Of a DNA stretch of 45,620 nt, positions 43,001 to 45,620 are shown piece after piece. Each line of letters starts with the position of its first letter. Within the stretch, counting starts at the first letter, position 1. The notes under the pieces were generated by a model. The model was not told the origin of the DNA. It did no database searches and saw nothing but the letters and a program-made list of their open reading frames with translations. The position numbers were made by a program, and so were the translations under genes. Source of the stretch: Blastocladiella britannica (Eukaryota; Blastocladiomycota; Blastocladiomycetes; Blastocladiales; Blastocladiaceae); assembly GCA_025349905.2 (NCBI GenBank), contig MU624589.1, positions 1 to 45,620 on the forward strand, in the 5' to 3' direction.

Positions 43001-45099
43001 TGAACGCCAGGAGCGTCAGCGACGCGTGGGCGGTGCGGTGCGCCGTGACGGACGACAAAAATGGCGAGTCTTGATTTTGCAGTTGCTGCTGTCCAGGCTG
43101 AAGGAGGTACGCCAGGGCAATTTGCAGCGGGTGGTACAGCGAGACGCGCCGGTCGTTCAGGATGCTTCCGGTACGCACCATAGCCCCACAGGGAGCCGTA
43201 CGCCACGCGCCCTCGGCGGCCCCCTCTCGTGCCTCACGGGCGGCAATGGCGGCGCTGGTGGCAAGCACCGCCTGTGCGTTACCGGCCAATGGCTTGCAAA
43301 AAGTGGCGAGGAAGGTGGCCACAGTGGATGTCAGCTTGTACAGCTCGATCCACGACTCGTCCTCAAACTCGACGTGGACGTTGGTGGCTCGTTGCTGCGG
43401 GCGCTGGTTGTCGAGCAGCAGCAGCAGGTGCAGTACCGAGTGCAGGTGCGCTGGCTGCATGTGCGGGTGCACCGATTCGCACTGAACAATGTACCGCAGG
43501 TGGCCCAGTCCTTTAATGTATTTTTTATTAGTTGTCGGTTAAAGTCAATAGAAAAAAAAAAAAAGACAATACCTAGCCGGTACTCTTTGGTCCGGAGAAT
43601 GGCCACGTCCAGATCGGTCTTGATGGCAGCATCGGCCAGGCTCGGTGCGGCGCCGAGGTACCGCGGCAACGGCAAGCCCAGACCCCACCCGACCACACGC
43701 ACCAGCGTTTCCCAAAAGTCGCTTTGGGTGACGAGTTCGCGGGCCAATGCACCATTGGTCCACAGCTGCACTGCCAAGTTACTCACCAGTGCCAGATCGG
43801 GCTCACGGTCGAGTGCAGCGTGGGTGGCAGCCATCGCTGGGTACATGAGTGCCAGCGAGTGGCCGACGCGCGGTTTGGCCCGCAAATCCACCACCGCCGA
43901 CGCTACCAGCAGGTCGGCCAAGTGGCTCCGTGGCTGCTTCCACAGCTTGTGGTCGATCAGCAGCAACCGCGACAGCCGGGTTGTCCGCGACACGGGCAGC
44001 TCGGCAGCAGTGGCAGCGGTAGTGGCAGCGGCTGTCGGGGATGAAAGAGGTGACTGTGGCTGTGAGGGTCGAGCGGCCATGGCCGACCACCCGGAAGATG
44101 CGGTTTGGCCGCCATGGATCGCGTACAGGTACCGCGAGAGGGCTCCCAGCGCCTCCAGCGGGCGGGTAGCGGCCGAAGCGCGAATGGACGCGGCCAGGTT
44201 GGACGGCGGTGGCGAGTTGGCCGAGGCTGAGGTCTGCACGAATGCTGGAAACAGTGTGGGCAGGACGCTCGGGTCCACCAAAGCCGGGTGCGAAGCAGCG
44301 AGTGCCGCGTCGGAACCGTTGCGCACTGCCGGAATACACGACGAGTGGGGCGCAAACAGCGACGCAAGGATGGCGGTGCGGGCAGTGGCGATGATGGCGT
44401 GGGCGCTTTGTGCAGTAGCTGGATCAGCCATCAGGTCCACGTCGTGCCCAGGCAGATCGGCGGCCGGCTCGCCCGTGGCTAGCGAGTGCAGCCACTGTAA
44501 TCCGACTGCCGCGGCCTCCTCGCGCAGGATCCCGTGCTTTGGCTGCACCGAGACACCCAGCGGCGCCTCCGAGTCGCCGGCGAGCATGCGTGCGATCGCC
44601 AACGCGCGATCGAGGGACGGCGTGTCGCAGAGAATGGCGCGGCCGACGGCATCGACGGTGTTGGCGATGCGGTCGGCGTCGGCGCGCGAGCACGAGAGGG
44701 CCTTGGTGGTGGCGCGGATGACGTGGTCGAACGAGTGGTGCTCGTCGTTCCAGAGCTTTATTTTATAACGGAGGGTGTCAGATCGTGGTCCACACCATTT
44801 GCGACAGAGTCCATTACGACAAGTACGAGTGGCCGTCTGAATGAATAAAAATATGTAAGACGCACCACGACCGACCATATGGTGTGGTTGGGATCGGGGG
44901 CAGTGGCCGGAGGGACTGCTCCGGGCGGTAAGGGGGGCCAGACGGCGGCGTGGACGGCCGCACGCACCGCGGACGCATCGGGAGCGCCGGCCAAGGTCGA
45001 GACGAGCGGACCACCGCCGCCGCCAAACAGAAAAGTGTCGATGGTGTGGTCGAGCACGGCGTCGATGGCCGCGCGCAGGCGCACTGTGTCCATTTCCAT
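40017..45099 (-). CDS. UBR1: UBR1-type N-recognin E3 ubiquitin ligase, no UBR box in the predicted protein
   Basis: Exons 44866-45099, 43573-44755 and 40017-43510, with introns of 110 nt (GTGCGT...AAAG) and 62 nt (GTATTG...AAAG), give 1636 aa. N-recognins read destabilising N-terminal residues and ubiquitinate the protein. The first join reads WSVV/LWNDEHHSFDHVIRAT, the start of the ClpS-like domain that binds bulky hydrophobic N-termini. A RING-H2 follows at about 1067-1162 (LTCLVC, ACGHVAHEHC, YLCGACKALC) with an acidic loop and an Ala/Gln helix before it. The C-terminal cap has CAQCQTSP, GLCLICGTGVC, HARRCSGDIGLF and VPYLDAHGELDFAYQRGRP. The cysteine-rich UBR box that should precede the ClpS-like region is absent; the ATG at 45099 has an in-frame TAA directly before it. 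Confidence 0.86.
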
Positions 45100-45451
45100 T
45101 TATTTATTTCAATAGCCAAGGGGTCCAGTGTCCAGTCCAGAGGTCGTCGTGTCCGTCAAGTAACGGATTCTGGTTCGGTACCGCGATGAATCAGGAAGAC
45201 AGACAGACAAAAAAAAACTCTTCCGCAATTTTACACACACGCCTGTAATAACCAATCCGGAAATCCAAGGAAATGGGGGAAAAGCTGAAACAACGTGATC
45301 TCGATCCTGTACAACTGCTGCACAGGCATGCCAAAAGAAAAGGCAAATCGAGAGAGGGTGGGGTATAAGCCCAGTTGGAAGGTAGAAGGGGGGCCAAACT
45401 ATGAGATGGCCCGAGGGAGAGGAGAAAAGAAGGGGAAGAAAAAAGGAAAGG
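45100..45451. other. 352-bp spacer between UBR1 start and the next gene's stop
   Basis: Read on the minus strand it is pyrimidine-rich (runs of CTTTT and CTCC near 45400-45450) with an oligo-T tract at about 45209-45217. No UBR-box-like Cys/His pattern is encoded in any frame, and no other coding frame is convincing. A promoter/5' UTR for the UBR1 gene is the likely content. Confidence 0.45.
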
Positions 45452-45620
45452 CTACGCTGCCACCATAGCCGTCACTGGCGCAGAGGCCTCGGCCGCCTCC
45501 GCCAAACGAACCAACAGCGCCGACGGCTGCCTCTCACACAAGGCCGCCCCGCACACGTCCCAGAGTTGGTCCCGCGCGGCAGCCGTCCCGGACGAGCACG
45601 TATCGTCCGCCACCGCCCGC
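45452..45620 (-). CDS. 3' end of an unidentified gene (partial, enters from right edge)
   Basis: On the minus strand a frame is open from the window end to TAG at 45454-45452. It has very strong third-position G/C and encodes RAVADDTCSSGTAAARDQLW, DVCGAALCERQPSALLVRLA and EAAEASAPVTAMVAA at the C-terminus. The segment looks helical. It is too short to assign; the cysteines do not fit a UBR box. Confidence 0.55.
   Translation of the reverse strand, partial: RAVADDTCSSGTAAARDQLWDVCGAALCERQPSALLVRLAEAAEASAPVTAMVAA

Noticed and set aside
1..45620. Bacterial-type features, CRISPR arrays, tRNA or rRNA genes
   Set aside because: No regularly spaced direct repeats, no Shine-Dalgarno/operon layout, and no cloverleaf or rRNA-like sequence seen; the introns show a eukaryotic nuclear genome.

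Overview
This is a GC-rich eukaryotic nuclear segment. It has spliceosomal introns that are short (about 45-110 nt, mostly 57-80 nt), usually with a GTNNGT donor and an AAAG/CAG/TAG acceptor, and genes that are packed tightly. The gene set is GCN1, HGH1, zuotin with a SANT domain, the fungal kinase IKS1, a UBR1-type ligase, an OPT transporter, and a GABA-B-like class C receptor with an intact ligand-binding region. Together with intronless tryptophan-rich repeat proteins this suggests an early-diverging zoosporic fungus, most likely Blastocladiomycota (Allomyces/Catenaria type). That placement is inference from gene content, not a database result.

Layout. 0-1.1 kb: a U-box protein on the minus strand that runs off the left edge. 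1.2-5.3 kb: a four-exon class C GPCR. 5.4-9.1 kb: HGH1 (eEF2-folding factor) followed after 24 nt by a Trp-rich repeat protein. 9.1-12.3 kb: a small Ser/Thr-rich putative GPI protein converging on a large disordered protein of unknown function. 12.4-22.9 kb: five-exon GCN1 and, 38 nt later, five-exon IKS1 kinase. 23-24 kb: a MATH-like/BTB protein. 24.8-27.1 kb: an OPT oligopeptide transporter.

27.1-33.0 kb is different. Reading frames are broken by stops and frameshifts, spacers are longer and richer in A/T, a microsatellite and a truncated DDE transposase fragment are present, and an F-box gene appears decayed. Only one gene here (31.4-32.1 kb) looks intact. I read this stretch as an accessory or degenerating island between conserved genes.

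33.2-45.6 kb returns to compact order: a second Trp-rich repeat protein, zuotin (ZUO1) with one SANT domain, a tandem pair of paralogous seven-helix membrane proteins that I cannot place in a known receptor class, a UBR1-type N-recognin whose predicted protein starts after the place where the UBR box should be, and the 3' end of an unidentified gene at the right edge.

Themes: several genes act in translation and nascent-protein quality control (HGH1, GCN1, ZUO1, UBR1, U-box ligase), and three encode seven-helix membrane proteins. Exon boundaries were worked out by hand from reading-frame phase and splice motifs; in the multi-exon models of GPCR, HGH1, GCN1, IKS1, OPT, ZUO1 and UBR1 the exon lengths sum to a multiple of three.
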